Source: Aquimarina spinulae (GTDB taxonomy: Bacteria; Bacteroidota; Bacteroidia; Flavobacteriales; Flavobacteriaceae). From it: DNA of 64,000 bases. The stretch is from positions 372,001 to 436,000 of the forward strand of contig NZ_CALSBP010000001.1 in assembly GCF_943373825.1 (NCBI RefSeq), given 5' to 3'. Numbering within the stretch: position 1 is the first letter of the stretch; each line of letters begins with the position of its first letter. This document shows positions 17,019 to 25,960 of this stretch, piece after piece. The translations under genes were made by a program, and so were the position numbers. Under the pieces are notes generated by a model. That model saw only the letters and a list, made by a program, of their open reading frames with translations. It was not told where the DNA came from and made no database searches.

Positions 17019-17057
17019 AAAGTCCTCCTTCACTGATCCAATGTGTTGGAGGACTTT
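17019..17057. terminator. Bidirectional terminator between AAC(3)-like and chitinase genes
   Basis: Arms AAAGTCCTCC (17019-17028) and GGAGGACTTT (17048-17057) form a perfect 10-base-pair stem with a 19-base loop. It lies between two convergent genes whose stop codons are within 20 bases of it, so it can serve both. Confidence 0.75.
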
Positions 17058-17076
17058 AAACAATCAAAAACTATTT

Positions 17077-18918
17077 TTAATTACAGGTACCTATGGTTTT
17101 CCACCAGTGTTCTCCACTACCTGGGGTTACCCATATTGGCCCTGATTGAGCTTCGTATAATGTACCTTGATATACTACTTTGTCTCCCACATTATATACT
17201 GTTGGATATGCTTCCCAATTTGCAATACCACTACAAGAACCACCGTTACCACCACCAGAAGAAGTAATGGTGATAGATACTGTAGCCGATGTAGTTGTTG
17301 CACTAGCATTATCTGTGGCAATAGCACTTAAAGTATAATTTCCTACAGGAGCATTATTCCAGGAATAGCTATACGGGCTTGTTGTGTCTTCTCCGAGTTT
17401 AGTAGTTCCTTGAAAAAATTCAACCTTTGTAATTGTTCCATCAGCATCAGAAGCATTTGCTGTAATATTGATAGATTGCCCTTCGGTTATAGATTGATTA
17501 TTTGTAGGAGATGTAATAGATACAGATGGAGATTGATTGTTTCCTCCCCCGTTACCATTACAATCCTGAACGAATTCCCATGGTAATCCGTCTCCAGAAT
17601 TTGATGATGGATTATCTTTTTGGGTCCACCATTTTGCGCGATATAATTTATTATTATGCACAACCTCCTGACCAGTGTTATAAGTAACAGAAATATTCCA
17701 TGGAGCAGATTCGCAGCCCGATCCTCCGCCTCCGCCTCCATCACCAGTGTATGGTGATTCGGGATAGTTTTCTGCATTAGCTATAGCTTGAGATTGTGAT
17801 GTGCCATTTAGTACCTGGCTCGCGACATGAAGATATCCATATGCCGATGAAGTCGTATTACCCAGTAATAACTGCCATATCATAACTCCATCATTAGAGG
17901 TGTTATTTACAGCAATATGGTTAGATAGCTCTGCTAAGTTTTGATAAGTATATTCATAATATGGTCCCCAAGGCTCGTTAGGATAATGAACACCGGCTGC
18001 AATAGAAAACCCATACTGACTTGAATAATGTTTATAAGCATCATACATAATTTTTCTATTACTGGCAGCTCCTGTATTATATCCTTGATATGCAATAAGA
18101 TCAATTTTGTCACCAACAGCCTCCATTACAGGGATCATATGCCCGGTAGTAGCAAAACCAAATAAACTAATGGCTTGATTAGGAGAAGTTGCATTAAAGA
18201 GATTAGTATCAGATTCTCCTGTTACTGTGTTTCTTTTGCTATAGGCAAAAGGAGAGGAGGGGTCATCATTATTTGCACCACCTAAGGCTCCAACACCGGC
18301 AGGAGCACAAGCTAATAGATATTGTCCTTTAGGCATAATAGCTCTCGAATTTGTAAAGAAATCGATAAAGCGTTGTACATTTATGGGATCACCTATAGTG
18401 GCAAAACTACCATTAGGTTCAAAATCCCAATCGATACCTTCGAATCCCATATCATCTACAAGATCTTTGATCTGTTGATAATTGATATCATAAGCTGCAT
18501 CTGTACCCCAGTACGTTTCTCCACCTACAGATAGAATAACTTTGATTCCTTTTGATTTTAGAGCTGCAACAGATTCTTTTAAAGTATCCCCTCCGTACGG
18601 AGTTTGAATACCTGTATTGGTAATATCTAAAGAGCCTTTTTGATACCGAAGATTAGGTTTTGCAAAGGCCAAAAAAACGTGAGTGATGTGTTCTGGGATA
18701 TCTCTTAGTTTTGATCCTTGCCCAGGACCAGCCCAGCTTTCGGACCAGGAAGGGAAATATCCTAAGACTATTGGTTCTGTGAGCGCTGTTTTGTCTGTTA
18801 GATTTGTTTCAGAATTTTGAACCTCTGCGGCTCCTTCTTCTAAAAAACTTTCATTCGTACAGGAAAATAAGAATACCTGTATGAGTAAGACGACTGATAA
18901 TCTTTTAAGTAATTTCAT
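17077..18918 (-). CDS. GH18 chitinase lipoprotein with chitin-binding and Ig-like domains
   Basis: This 613-residue protein starts with an SPII signal (lipobox Cys20, VFLFSC), so it should be anchored in the outer membrane. Residues about 48-380 form a GH18 barrel: VLGYFPSW, KVILSVGGE and the catalytic motif EGIDWDFE, where Glu167 is the acid and the first Asp of DxxDxDxE is replaced by Glu160. After a glycine linker come a CBM5/12-like module (about 402-453, with the aromatic WW), a Big_7-type Ig domain (463-553) and a second CBM5/12-like module (561-613). No T9SS sorting domain is present, unlike the other chitinases here. It is the last gene of the minus-strand chitin block, 47 bases after GH20. 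Confidence 0.93.
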   Translation of the reverse strand: MKLLKRLSVVLLIQVFLFSCTNESFLEEGAAEVQNSETNLTDKTALTEPIVLGYFPSWSESWAGPGQGSKLRDIPEHITHVFLAFAKPNLRYQKGSLDITNTGIQTPYGGDTLKESVAALKSKGIKVILSVGGETYWGTDAAYDINYQQIKDLVDDMGFEGIDWDFEPNGSFATIGDPINVQRFIDFFTNSRAIMPKGQYLLACAPAGVGALGGANNDDPSSPFAYSKRNTVTGESDTNLFNATSPNQAISLFGFATTGHMIPVMEAVGDKIDLIAYQGYNTGAASNRKIMYDAYKHYSSQYGFSIAAGVHYPNEPWGPYYEYTYQNLAELSNHIAVNNTSNDGVMIWQLLLGNTTSSAYGYLHVASQVLNGTSQSQAIANAENYPESPYTGDGGGGGGSGCESAPWNISVTYNTGQEVVHNNKLYRAKWWTQKDNPSSNSGDGLPWEFVQDCNGNGGGNNQSPSVSITSPTNNQSITEGQSINITANASDADGTITKVEFFQGTTKLGEDTTSPYSYSWNNAPVGNYTLSAIATDNASATTTSATVSITITSSGGGNGGSCSGIANWEAYPTVYNVGDKVVYQGTLYEAQSGPIWVTPGSGEHWWKTIGTCN

Positions 18919-18965
18919 TGTGTATTAAATTAAGAGTTTGTGAATATTTAGAGGTTATTATACAG

Positions 18966-21269
18966 CTAATGAAAAATCATGTTTTCGTTTATTTCTTTAT
19001 AATCAACCTCAGAAGCTTTTCTGTATTTGAGTTCTACAGTATTCCAATCTGTAGCCCAACCTTTTGCTATATTGTTTAGATACACTATTTTTAATTTATG
19101 CTTCCCCTTTTGTAATGCGATCGAACTCTCTTTTGGATGTTTTTTTAACGGAGTATGATAATCAATAACAAGTTGATCTCCAATCCAAACCTGATCCTGA
19201 GTACTGGAAAAATAATACACTCCATCTTCTGGGATATCAACATAGCCATCAAGAAAAACAGCTTTGAAGTTATCTTCTTTTACTTCATGACCCCAATGGT
19301 ATGTAGTATTAGCATCTTTAATTTTTTGAACTACAGAAGTATGTGTTTTTGTAGTATCCTTAACATCATCAATACTTTTAAAATTCCCTTTTATCTCTTT
19401 CATGATAAGCCCTTGAGATAGTTTTGCTGTATTAGAAGCGGCAATAGGGTTTTCTTTTGTGATGTTCAATTTTCGAATACTACTCATTTTTCCATTTTTC
19501 AATAGAGAAGCAATTCGTAGTTCTGTATTTTCCTTAAAATTTAAGGGCTCGGTATATGTTGTACTAGATGCATTTGGATCTGTTCCATCTGTAGTGTATA
19601 CCATCTTAACCGGATGTGTGGTGGTAAAAGGAATGCTTACACTATCAATAAATACAATTTTATTTGAAGTAGGCCCTTCGGGAAGAGGAATATGGTAATT
19701 AATATGATGATATTCTAGTAGATCATAAACATCATTCAATCTATTTAGGAAATTGTCGAATTTTTTGTTTTCTTTTTGTGACCATGTGGTTTCTGCTAAT
19801 GCTATGATACGGGGATATAGCAGGTATTCTATTGTTCCTTCTTCATACGTATATTCGGTCCAAACATTTCCCTGTGCACCTAAAATATGTTTCTTTTTAT
19901 CTTCTTCAATTTCTTTTGGTATAGGATCGTAGTAATATACTTTTTCTAGCGGGATATATCCTCCAAAGGCTAAAGGTTCTGCTTTAAAATCACCCTGATA
20001 AAAATTAAAATAACAGTATTTTGCAGGAGTCATGATAACATCATGCCCTTTATTGGCAGCCTTGATTCCTCCTTCTTCTCCCTGCCATGACATAATATTG
20101 GTTGTAGGAGTAATACCGCCTTCCAGGATTTCATCCCATCCAATCATTTTTTTATGATATTTTGATAAGATTTTTTCTACACGAGCCATAAAGTAGCTTT
20201 GGATTTCCTTTTCGTCTTTCAGGCCTTCGCGTTTTTTCAAGTTCTGACACTCTGCAGAATTTTTCCATTGATCTTTAGGCACTTCATCTCCTCCCATATG
20301 ATAATATTCATAAGGAAAGAGGGTCGCTAGTTCCTGGATTACATCTTCTATAAAAGTGTAAGTTTCTTCTTTTCCTGCACAAAGAATACTGGATTCTACA
20401 CCCCATAAATTTCTTACTTCATATTTTTCTTTACCACAAGAAAGTTCGGGGTATCCAGCTAAAATGGCTATAGCATGTCCCGGTGTGTCAAATTCTGGAA
20501 TTACATCAATAAACCTTTCTTTGGCATATTGTACAACTTCTTTTATTTCTTCCTGGGTATAAAACCCTTGATGAAACGAACCATCGGCATTTTTTCTTTT
20601 AGACCCAATCTCTGTAAGCTTAGGATATTTTTTGATTTCAATTCGCCACCCCTGATCATCAGTGAGATGCCAATGAAATTTGTTGATTTTGAAAAGTGAT
20701 AGTACATCAAGTTGTTTTTTGATAAAGTCGATAGAGAAAAAATGCCTTGAAACATCCAGATGCATCCCTCGCCAACCGAAACGAGGTTTATCTTCTATAT
20801 TTAGAGCCTGGATTTTAATAGGGAGGTGCATTTGATTTTTGGGATTAGCATCATATAACGGAAGAAGTTGCATAAAAGTCTGCATGCCATAATACAATCC
20901 TTGATCAGTTTTAGCTTTTATTTTTACCTCATCTTTTGATATAGATAAACGATATTCTTCTTCACCAAAATCTAGAGTACTTTCTTTGATTAATTGAATA
21001 CTGTTTTTGATGCTGCTCTCACTTTGTATTGAAAAAGAGTGACCTGTAAAAGCCTTGATTTTTTCGATAAAAAAACTGGCAATAACCTCTGAAGATGTGT
21101 CATTACATTGAAAAGTGGTTTTTTTGTTGATCTCGAAGTATCCTTGTTTTGTTTCTACTTTGAAAGGTATGGGGGTAATACTCAAAGATCGATTAACAGG
21201 AGATGATGAATCAGGACTTTTACAGGCCATGAAAATTAAAAAAAAGATGGGTATAATTCGTAAACTCAT
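18966..21269 (-). CDS. GH20 beta-N-acetylhexosaminidase lipoprotein
   Basis: The 767-residue enzyme has a lipobox at Cys16 (FMAC). A GH20b N-domain (about 30-150) precedes the GH20 barrel (about 160-500), with KFHWHLTDDQGWRIEIKKYP and the catalytic pair Asp328-Glu329 in YYHMGGDEVP. After it lies a chitobiase C-terminal-like segment (about 530-600) and a PA14-like module (about 640-755, with DGVYYFSSTQDQVWIGDQLV). It removes terminal GlcNAc from chitooligosaccharides by substrate-assisted catalysis, at the cell surface or in the periplasm. Its ATG overlaps the kinase stop codon (TAATG), so the two are translationally coupled. Confidence 0.95.
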   Translation of the reverse strand: MSLRIIPIFFLIFMACKSPDSSSPVNRSLSITPIPFKVETKQGYFEINKKTTFQCNDTSSEVIASFFIEKIKAFTGHSFSIQSESSIKNSIQLIKESTLDFGEEEYRLSISKDEVKIKAKTDQGLYYGMQTFMQLLPLYDANPKNQMHLPIKIQALNIEDKPRFGWRGMHLDVSRHFFSIDFIKKQLDVLSLFKINKFHWHLTDDQGWRIEIKKYPKLTEIGSKRKNADGSFHQGFYTQEEIKEVVQYAKERFIDVIPEFDTPGHAIAILAGYPELSCGKEKYEVRNLWGVESSILCAGKEETYTFIEDVIQELATLFPYEYYHMGGDEVPKDQWKNSAECQNLKKREGLKDEKEIQSYFMARVEKILSKYHKKMIGWDEILEGGITPTTNIMSWQGEEGGIKAANKGHDVIMTPAKYCYFNFYQGDFKAEPLAFGGYIPLEKVYYYDPIPKEIEEDKKKHILGAQGNVWTEYTYEEGTIEYLLYPRIIALAETTWSQKENKKFDNFLNRLNDVYDLLEYHHINYHIPLPEGPTSNKIVFIDSVSIPFTTTHPVKMVYTTDGTDPNASSTTYTEPLNFKENTELRIASLLKNGKMSSIRKLNITKENPIAASNTAKLSQGLIMKEIKGNFKSIDDVKDTTKTHTSVVQKIKDANTTYHWGHEVKEDNFKAVFLDGYVDIPEDGVYYFSSTQDQVWIGDQLVIDYHTPLKKHPKESSIALQKGKHKLKIVYLNNIAKGWATDWNTVELKYRKASEVDYKEINENMIFH

Positions 21270-22141
21270 TACTGACTTGTTTTTTGAGAAATTCTTTGTG
21301 TGATCATGCGATTAACTAAATGGTCTATTGGCTTTTTTACAAAACCCTTAACCCGATAACCACGGTCATCTAATAATTTTTTTATAATATCTTGCGAGTA
21401 GTAGGCTACCGAACCTACAAAGTGTATAGGGTATTTGGATAATTCTTCTTTATACTGGAAAAGGTAAGTACTTATAAATTTTGAAATACCATGATGTAAA
21501 ATTTCTTCTAGATAAACATTTCCCCGATTTCTAAAAATGAACTTAGCATAAGAGGCTAAATACTTATTTGGGTGATCAGCACAATATAACTCATCAAGAA
21601 TTTGATTAAGCTCGGTAGTATAATCATTCTTAAATAATGATGCCGTATCTGATGGCATTTTGCCTAGAAAATAATCTTTGATCAATTTTTTTCCCAAATA
21701 GTTACCACTTCCTTCATCTGCTAATAGGTATCCTAAAGCGGGAGATTTTTGAATAACGTTTACTCCATCATAATAGCAGCAATTTGCTCCTGTTCCCAAA
21801 ATGCATACTACACTTGGTTTTTCTGTTGTAGCTTTTACAGCTCCAATAATATCTTCTTCTATAACAATAGATGTTGCATTTTTGAACATAGATTGTAGTA
21901 CGAGAGCTATTTTTTTCTTAGCATCAGCCTCGCCGCACCCTGCTCCATAAAAGTAAATCTTATGTATAAGATCTCTTTTCTGTAGTATAGTATCTGCTTT
22001 TTGAACAATATTTATGATAGCATCGTCAGAAAGTAAAAGAGGGTTTATACCATCGGTTTTAGTTTTATCAACGAGTTCCCCATCATTTTTAACAAGAACC
22101 CAATCACATTTAGTAGAACCGCTATCTGCAAATAATATCAT
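21269..22141 (-). CDS. N-acetylglucosamine kinase, BadF/BadG/BcrA/BcrD ATPase family
   Basis: The 290-residue protein has the ASKHA-fold phosphate motif at its start (LFADSGSTKCDWVLV), the second motif VVCILGTGANCCYYDG, and DEGSGNYLGKKLI, which together mark BadF/BcrA-type sugar kinases such as eukaryotic GlcNAc kinase. Given the neighbours (GH20 downstream with a 1-base overlap, NagB upstream), phosphorylation of GlcNAc in the cytoplasm is the natural role. Length is typical for the bacterial family. A hairpin at 22214-22244 separates it from nagB. Confidence 0.9.
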   Translation of the reverse strand: MILFADSGSTKCDWVLVKNDGELVDKTKTDGINPLLLSDDAIINIVQKADTILQKRDLIHKIYFYGAGCGEADAKKKIALVLQSMFKNATSIVIEEDIIGAVKATTEKPSVVCILGTGANCCYYDGVNVIQKSPALGYLLADEGSGNYLGKKLIKDYFLGKMPSDTASLFKNDYTTELNQILDELYCADHPNKYLASYAKFIFRNRGNVYLEEILHHGISKFISTYLFQYKEELSKYPIHFVGSVAYYSQDIIKKLLDDRGYRVKGFVKKPIDHLVNRMITQRISQKTSQ

Positions 22142-22213
22142 TAGTCATTAGTTTATTTATCATTTATGTACTGTCTTATTGTTGATGTATAGCGAAGAGA
22201 TTCTTTTTAAAAG

Positions 22214-22244
22214 CAACTTTCCCTCAATACATGAGGGAAGGTTG
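22214..22244. terminator. Hairpin between nagB-like and kinase genes
   Basis: Arms CAACTTTCCCTCA (22214-22226) and TGAGGGAAGGTTG (22232-22244) pair with one mismatch around a 5-base loop. In the direction of transcription (minus) the following T run is interrupted, while the plus strand has a clean run of seven T. It may act as partial terminator, mRNA processing site or stabiliser between the two genes. Confidence 0.5.
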
Positions 22245-22285
22245 TTTTTTTGCAAAAATTTATCTAACAAACAAAGCATTAATTT

Positions 22286-24202
22286 TTAAAATATATATCT
22301 CTTAAAAGCTTCTATAGCCTCATAATCTGCGAGACCAAGCTTATCATATAATATCGCTGTATTTCTATTTCTTTCACGAGCTCTTAACCAAAACTCTCTA
22401 GAATCCTCTCCTTGAAACATCACCCTGTCTTTTTGAGATTGGTGATATAAAATGGCATTAGTTTTTTTGGATACTTCGTGTGGACTTAGAGGTACAGCCA
22501 TTTCAATTTCAGAAACGTCCCATTCTTGCCAGGCACCTCTATATAGCCATACCCAACAATCATTCATGAAGCTTTTACTTTTTAGGTTGTCAACAGCCTC
22601 AAAAATAGCATCTAGACAAACTTTATGAGTTCCATGAGGATCGGCAAGATCACCTGCTGCATATATTTGATGCGGTTTTATATTTTCGATAATATCTGCC
22701 GTAAGGGCTACATCTTTTTCTCCCAGAGGATTTTTTCTAATTCTTCCGGTTTCATAAAAAGGAAGATCGAGAAAATGAACTTTATCATCATCTAATCCAA
22801 AATAACGAGTAGCTCCCAAAGATTCCATTCTTCGAATTAATCCTTTAATTAAACGAACTTCTGGGATATCAATATCACCTTGATTTTTTGATTTAAGAAA
22901 TGCAATAACCTTCCTAAAAGTATCTTGATCTTTACCAGGATGAACACTATTGGCTACTTCAGAAAATTTTAAGGCTTCATCATCTGTAACGGCTATATTA
23001 CCAGAAGTCTGATAAGCAACATGTACATCATGTCCTTGATCGATTAATCTTAAGAATGTCCCTCCCATTGATATAACATCATCATCTGGGTGAGGGCTAA
23101 AAATTAAGACCCTCTTTTTTGCAGGCAGAGCTCTCTCGGGTCTGTTGGTATCATCTGCATTTGGTTTTCCTCCTGGCCAACCTGTAATGGTATGCTGAAG
23201 TTTATTAAAAATCTTAATGTTTAAATCATAAGACGACCCTTCGACTGCCAAAAGACCAGACATTCCATTATCATTATAATCTTTATCTGTAAGTTTTAAG
23301 ACAGGTTTATTAAGTTCTTGACTCAACCAGGTTACCGCTTTAAACTTTAATTGTTCTTTCCAGATACATTGATCTACAAGCCATGGTGTTTTGATTCGTG
23401 TAAGTTCAGAAGCTGCTTCAGAATCAAGGATGATCGTAGTATTTTTATGTTCTTGTAAAAAAGATGCGGGGATGTTGGATGTAATTTCACCTTCTATGGT
23501 TTGTTTTACTACAGTAGCTTTTTTATGTCCCCAGGCTAATAGTAACACCCTTCTGGATTTCATTATGGTACTTATTCCCATAGTAACCGCTTTTTTAGGA
23601 ACATTTTCTAAACCATTAAAATCAGAAGAAGCATCAGTTCTGGTGATGTGATCTAATGTGATGATTCGTGTTCCCGAATTAGGGTGTGATCCAGGCTCGT
23701 TAAAGCCGATGTGTCCTGTTCTACCAATTCCTAAGAGTTGAAAATCTAATCCACCATACTTTTTGATCTTCATTTCATAATCAATGCAGTACTGATCCAT
23801 TTCTGTAACAGGAATGGTACCATCAGGAATGTTGATGTTTTCGGGGTTAATATCTATATGATCAAATAAGTGTTGATGCATAAAATGATAATAACTTTGT
23901 TGGTGACCCGTATCCATAGGATAATATTCATCCAGATTAAAAGTAACTACATTTGAAAAGCTTAACTCTCCAGAACGATGTAGGCTCACCAATTCTTCAT
24001 ATACTTTTATAGGTGAAGAACCTGTAGCCAGACCGAGTACACAAGGTTTTCCTTCTTCTTGTTTTTGTTTAATTAGTGTTGCAATTTCGTGGGCAACAAG
24101 TTTTGAAGCTGTCGAAGAATCGGGGAATATTTCATTATGAATCTTCTCAAACTTCGTTTTTTCAAACTGTCCTACCTGTTTATATTCAATTTCCTGGATC
24201 AT
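22286..24202 (-). CDS. nagB: Glucosamine-6-phosphate deaminase fused to a PIG-L deacetylase-like domain
   Basis: The 638-residue protein has an N-terminal NagB domain (about 20-290): FNLDEYYPM (Asp91-Glu92), GIGRTGHIGFNEPGS (His164, Glu169), and then a LmbE/PIG-L domain from about residue 363 with the metal motif SPHPDDDVISMGG and a later DPHGTH. NagB converts glucosamine-6-phosphate to fructose-6-phosphate and ammonia; PIG-L domains remove N-acetyl groups from GlcNAc conjugates. This two-domain form is typical of Bacteroidota. With no nagA in the window, the C-terminal domain may do the deacetylation step, which is an inference. The residue aligned with E. coli Asp141 is Thr162 here. Confidence 0.92.
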   Translation of the reverse strand: MIQEIEYKQVGQFEKTKFEKIHNEIFPDSSTASKLVAHEIATLIKQKQEEGKPCVLGLATGSSPIKVYEELVSLHRSGELSFSNVVTFNLDEYYPMDTGHQQSYYHFMHQHLFDHIDINPENINIPDGTIPVTEMDQYCIDYEMKIKKYGGLDFQLLGIGRTGHIGFNEPGSHPNSGTRIITLDHITRTDASSDFNGLENVPKKAVTMGISTIMKSRRVLLLAWGHKKATVVKQTIEGEITSNIPASFLQEHKNTTIILDSEAASELTRIKTPWLVDQCIWKEQLKFKAVTWLSQELNKPVLKLTDKDYNDNGMSGLLAVEGSSYDLNIKIFNKLQHTITGWPGGKPNADDTNRPERALPAKKRVLIFSPHPDDDVISMGGTFLRLIDQGHDVHVAYQTSGNIAVTDDEALKFSEVANSVHPGKDQDTFRKVIAFLKSKNQGDIDIPEVRLIKGLIRRMESLGATRYFGLDDDKVHFLDLPFYETGRIRKNPLGEKDVALTADIIENIKPHQIYAAGDLADPHGTHKVCLDAIFEAVDNLKSKSFMNDCWVWLYRGAWQEWDVSEIEMAVPLSPHEVSKKTNAILYHQSQKDRVMFQGEDSREFWLRARERNRNTAILYDKLGLADYEAIEAFKRYIF

Positions 24203-24258
24203 TTTTCCTCAAGAGTTTGATATTTTTATTGTTTTTATTTATTTCAAGGCTTTTGATG

Positions 24259-24301
24259 AAAAGAGATGGAGTCGAGAGAGTATCCTCTATCCATCTCTTT
24301 T
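24259..24301. terminator. Strong hairpin between susD and nagB (terminator or attenuator)
   Basis: A perfect 12-base-pair stem (24259-24270 with 24290-24301, AAAAGAGATGGA / TCCATCTCTTTT) lies 30 bases after the susD stop and 57 bases before the nagB start. The T tract on the minus strand is short (TTTT), so partial read-through into nagB is likely. Confidence 0.6.
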
Positions 24302-24330
24302 ATCAGTATTATTTGGCTAACTCAAATTTT

Positions 24331-25941
24331 TTAAAAATTTCCACCATCAATATCCCACCATAGTCGGGTTCCTCCATTATCAGGACCACTAAGAAGTGTT
24401 ACTGCTTGCGCTACTCCTTGAGGGTTAGTACTTCGCTGACTATCTGGGAAGGGTAATCTTCTTACCTGAATATCAGTATCTACCGTACCTCCACTATTAT
24501 TAGCTACCGAAGGGAATATTTTTGGATATCCTGTTCTTCTAAACTCACTCCATGCTTCTTGTCCATCAGGGAACATAGCGATCCATTTTTGAGTAATAAT
24601 TCGCTCTAACTTTTCTTCATTTGCTGCTCCGCCATCCCAGGCTATAGTAATCGTACTTAATGCAGGAGTACTATGAGATCCTACAGGGTCAACATAATCA
24701 ATAGGTGTAGAGGCATTATCAGCAATGTAGGTCGATGCTCCGGCAGCGCCGTGTTGCTCAAAAGAAGTTGTGATTCCCATTTCATAATTTGATTGCGCAT
24801 CACCAGCACCAGCCCATCCTCTTAATGCAGCTTCTGCCTTTAAGAAATATGCTTCTGCAGCAGTCATTAATTGAATATCTGTAGTTGGAGTTTTATCAAT
24901 GATATAAGAATTTCCTAATCTAGAAAAACCAACATAATCGTCTTTTTGATCAATATCATCAGTATACCCATCTAATAAAGGTAACCCACCTCTTAATCCT
25001 TTTAGTGATCCTGGTGTTACTGTAGATTCTTCAAATAAAACAGGACCTCTGGCATCGTTATAACCAACTAGTATAGACTCCATAGAAGCGTTCATACGAA
25101 CGTCATTCCACTCAGAATTAAAAACAGTTAATGGATGTTTTGCTCCTCCTTTAATAATAAAATTATCAGCATTAGTTTCTAAAAGTCCTGCACCAAGTGC
25201 TAGTGATTTCTCTCCTTCAGTTTTTGCCTTGGCAGCATCTGCTTTAGAAATTCTAATCGCTAAACGTAATCGAAGTGTATTAGCAAATTTTATCCATTGT
25301 GCATAATTTCCACCATATACAAGATCAAAGTTAGTGAATTGTTCATTGGTTGGATCTGTAGATAAAGTGGCGATTGCTTCATCAAGTTCGATAAAAAATT
25401 GGTTGTATACTTCTTGTTGAGTATCATATTCTGGAAAAGATGCTCCTGGTACTCCAAATTTTGAATATACAATCGGACCATACACATCTGTTACTCTATG
25501 CATACCTTCAACTCTTAGTATTTTTGCAATAGCATAGATTAATGGAAATTTTTCTTCTCCACGTTCTTTAACTAACGAAGCATTTTGCATAACTCCTGTA
25601 GAAGAATATGGGATGTCCCAGGCCCATCGATCCCAAAAATCAATAAAACCATAATTCGTTGTGTTTACACCTCCTGCAAATGGTCTTGGCGGGGCCATAT
25701 ACCCACTAAAGGTATCTGCATTTAGATTATGTTGTAACTGTGTATGCCATGCAGGATCATACCTATACAGGTTTAAAAAGATAGGATTAAATGGTCCACC
25801 TACATTAATAAAATCGGCTTCACTTTGTGCATCCGTTAATCCATTAGGATCTGTATTTAATGCTTCGAAATCGTCTGTACATGAGAGTACAAATACCGAA
25901 ATAAAAGCAGTAATGATTATTTTTTTAAATATATTTTTCAT
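24331..25941 (-). CDS. SusD-like outer-membrane chitooligosaccharide-binding lipoprotein
   Basis: The 536-residue protein has an SPII signal (lipobox Cys21, VFVLSC) and the start of the mature chain typical of SusD-like proteins (DDFEALNTDPNG). The length, the TPR-rich Asn/Trp-rich middle (YGGNYAQWIKFANTLRLRLAIRIS) and the C-terminal RIITQKWIAMFPDGQEAWSEFRRTGYP phrase fit the SusD_2 (SusD/RagB) group. It caps the SusC barrel immediately upstream and binds glycan at the surface; the locus indicates chitooligosaccharides. The two genes are 19 bases apart. Confidence 0.95.
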   Translation of the reverse strand: MKNIFKKIIITAFISVFVLSCTDDFEALNTDPNGLTDAQSEADFINVGGPFNPIFLNLYRYDPAWHTQLQHNLNADTFSGYMAPPRPFAGGVNTTNYGFIDFWDRWAWDIPYSSTGVMQNASLVKERGEEKFPLIYAIAKILRVEGMHRVTDVYGPIVYSKFGVPGASFPEYDTQQEVYNQFFIELDEAIATLSTDPTNEQFTNFDLVYGGNYAQWIKFANTLRLRLAIRISKADAAKAKTEGEKSLALGAGLLETNADNFIIKGGAKHPLTVFNSEWNDVRMNASMESILVGYNDARGPVLFEESTVTPGSLKGLRGGLPLLDGYTDDIDQKDDYVGFSRLGNSYIIDKTPTTDIQLMTAAEAYFLKAEAALRGWAGAGDAQSNYEMGITTSFEQHGAAGASTYIADNASTPIDYVDPVGSHSTPALSTITIAWDGGAANEEKLERIITQKWIAMFPDGQEAWSEFRRTGYPKIFPSVANNSGGTVDTDIQVRRLPFPDSQRSTNPQGVAQAVTLLSGPDNGGTRLWWDIDGGNF

Positions 25942-25960
25942 GATATTCTATTCCTTTTAA

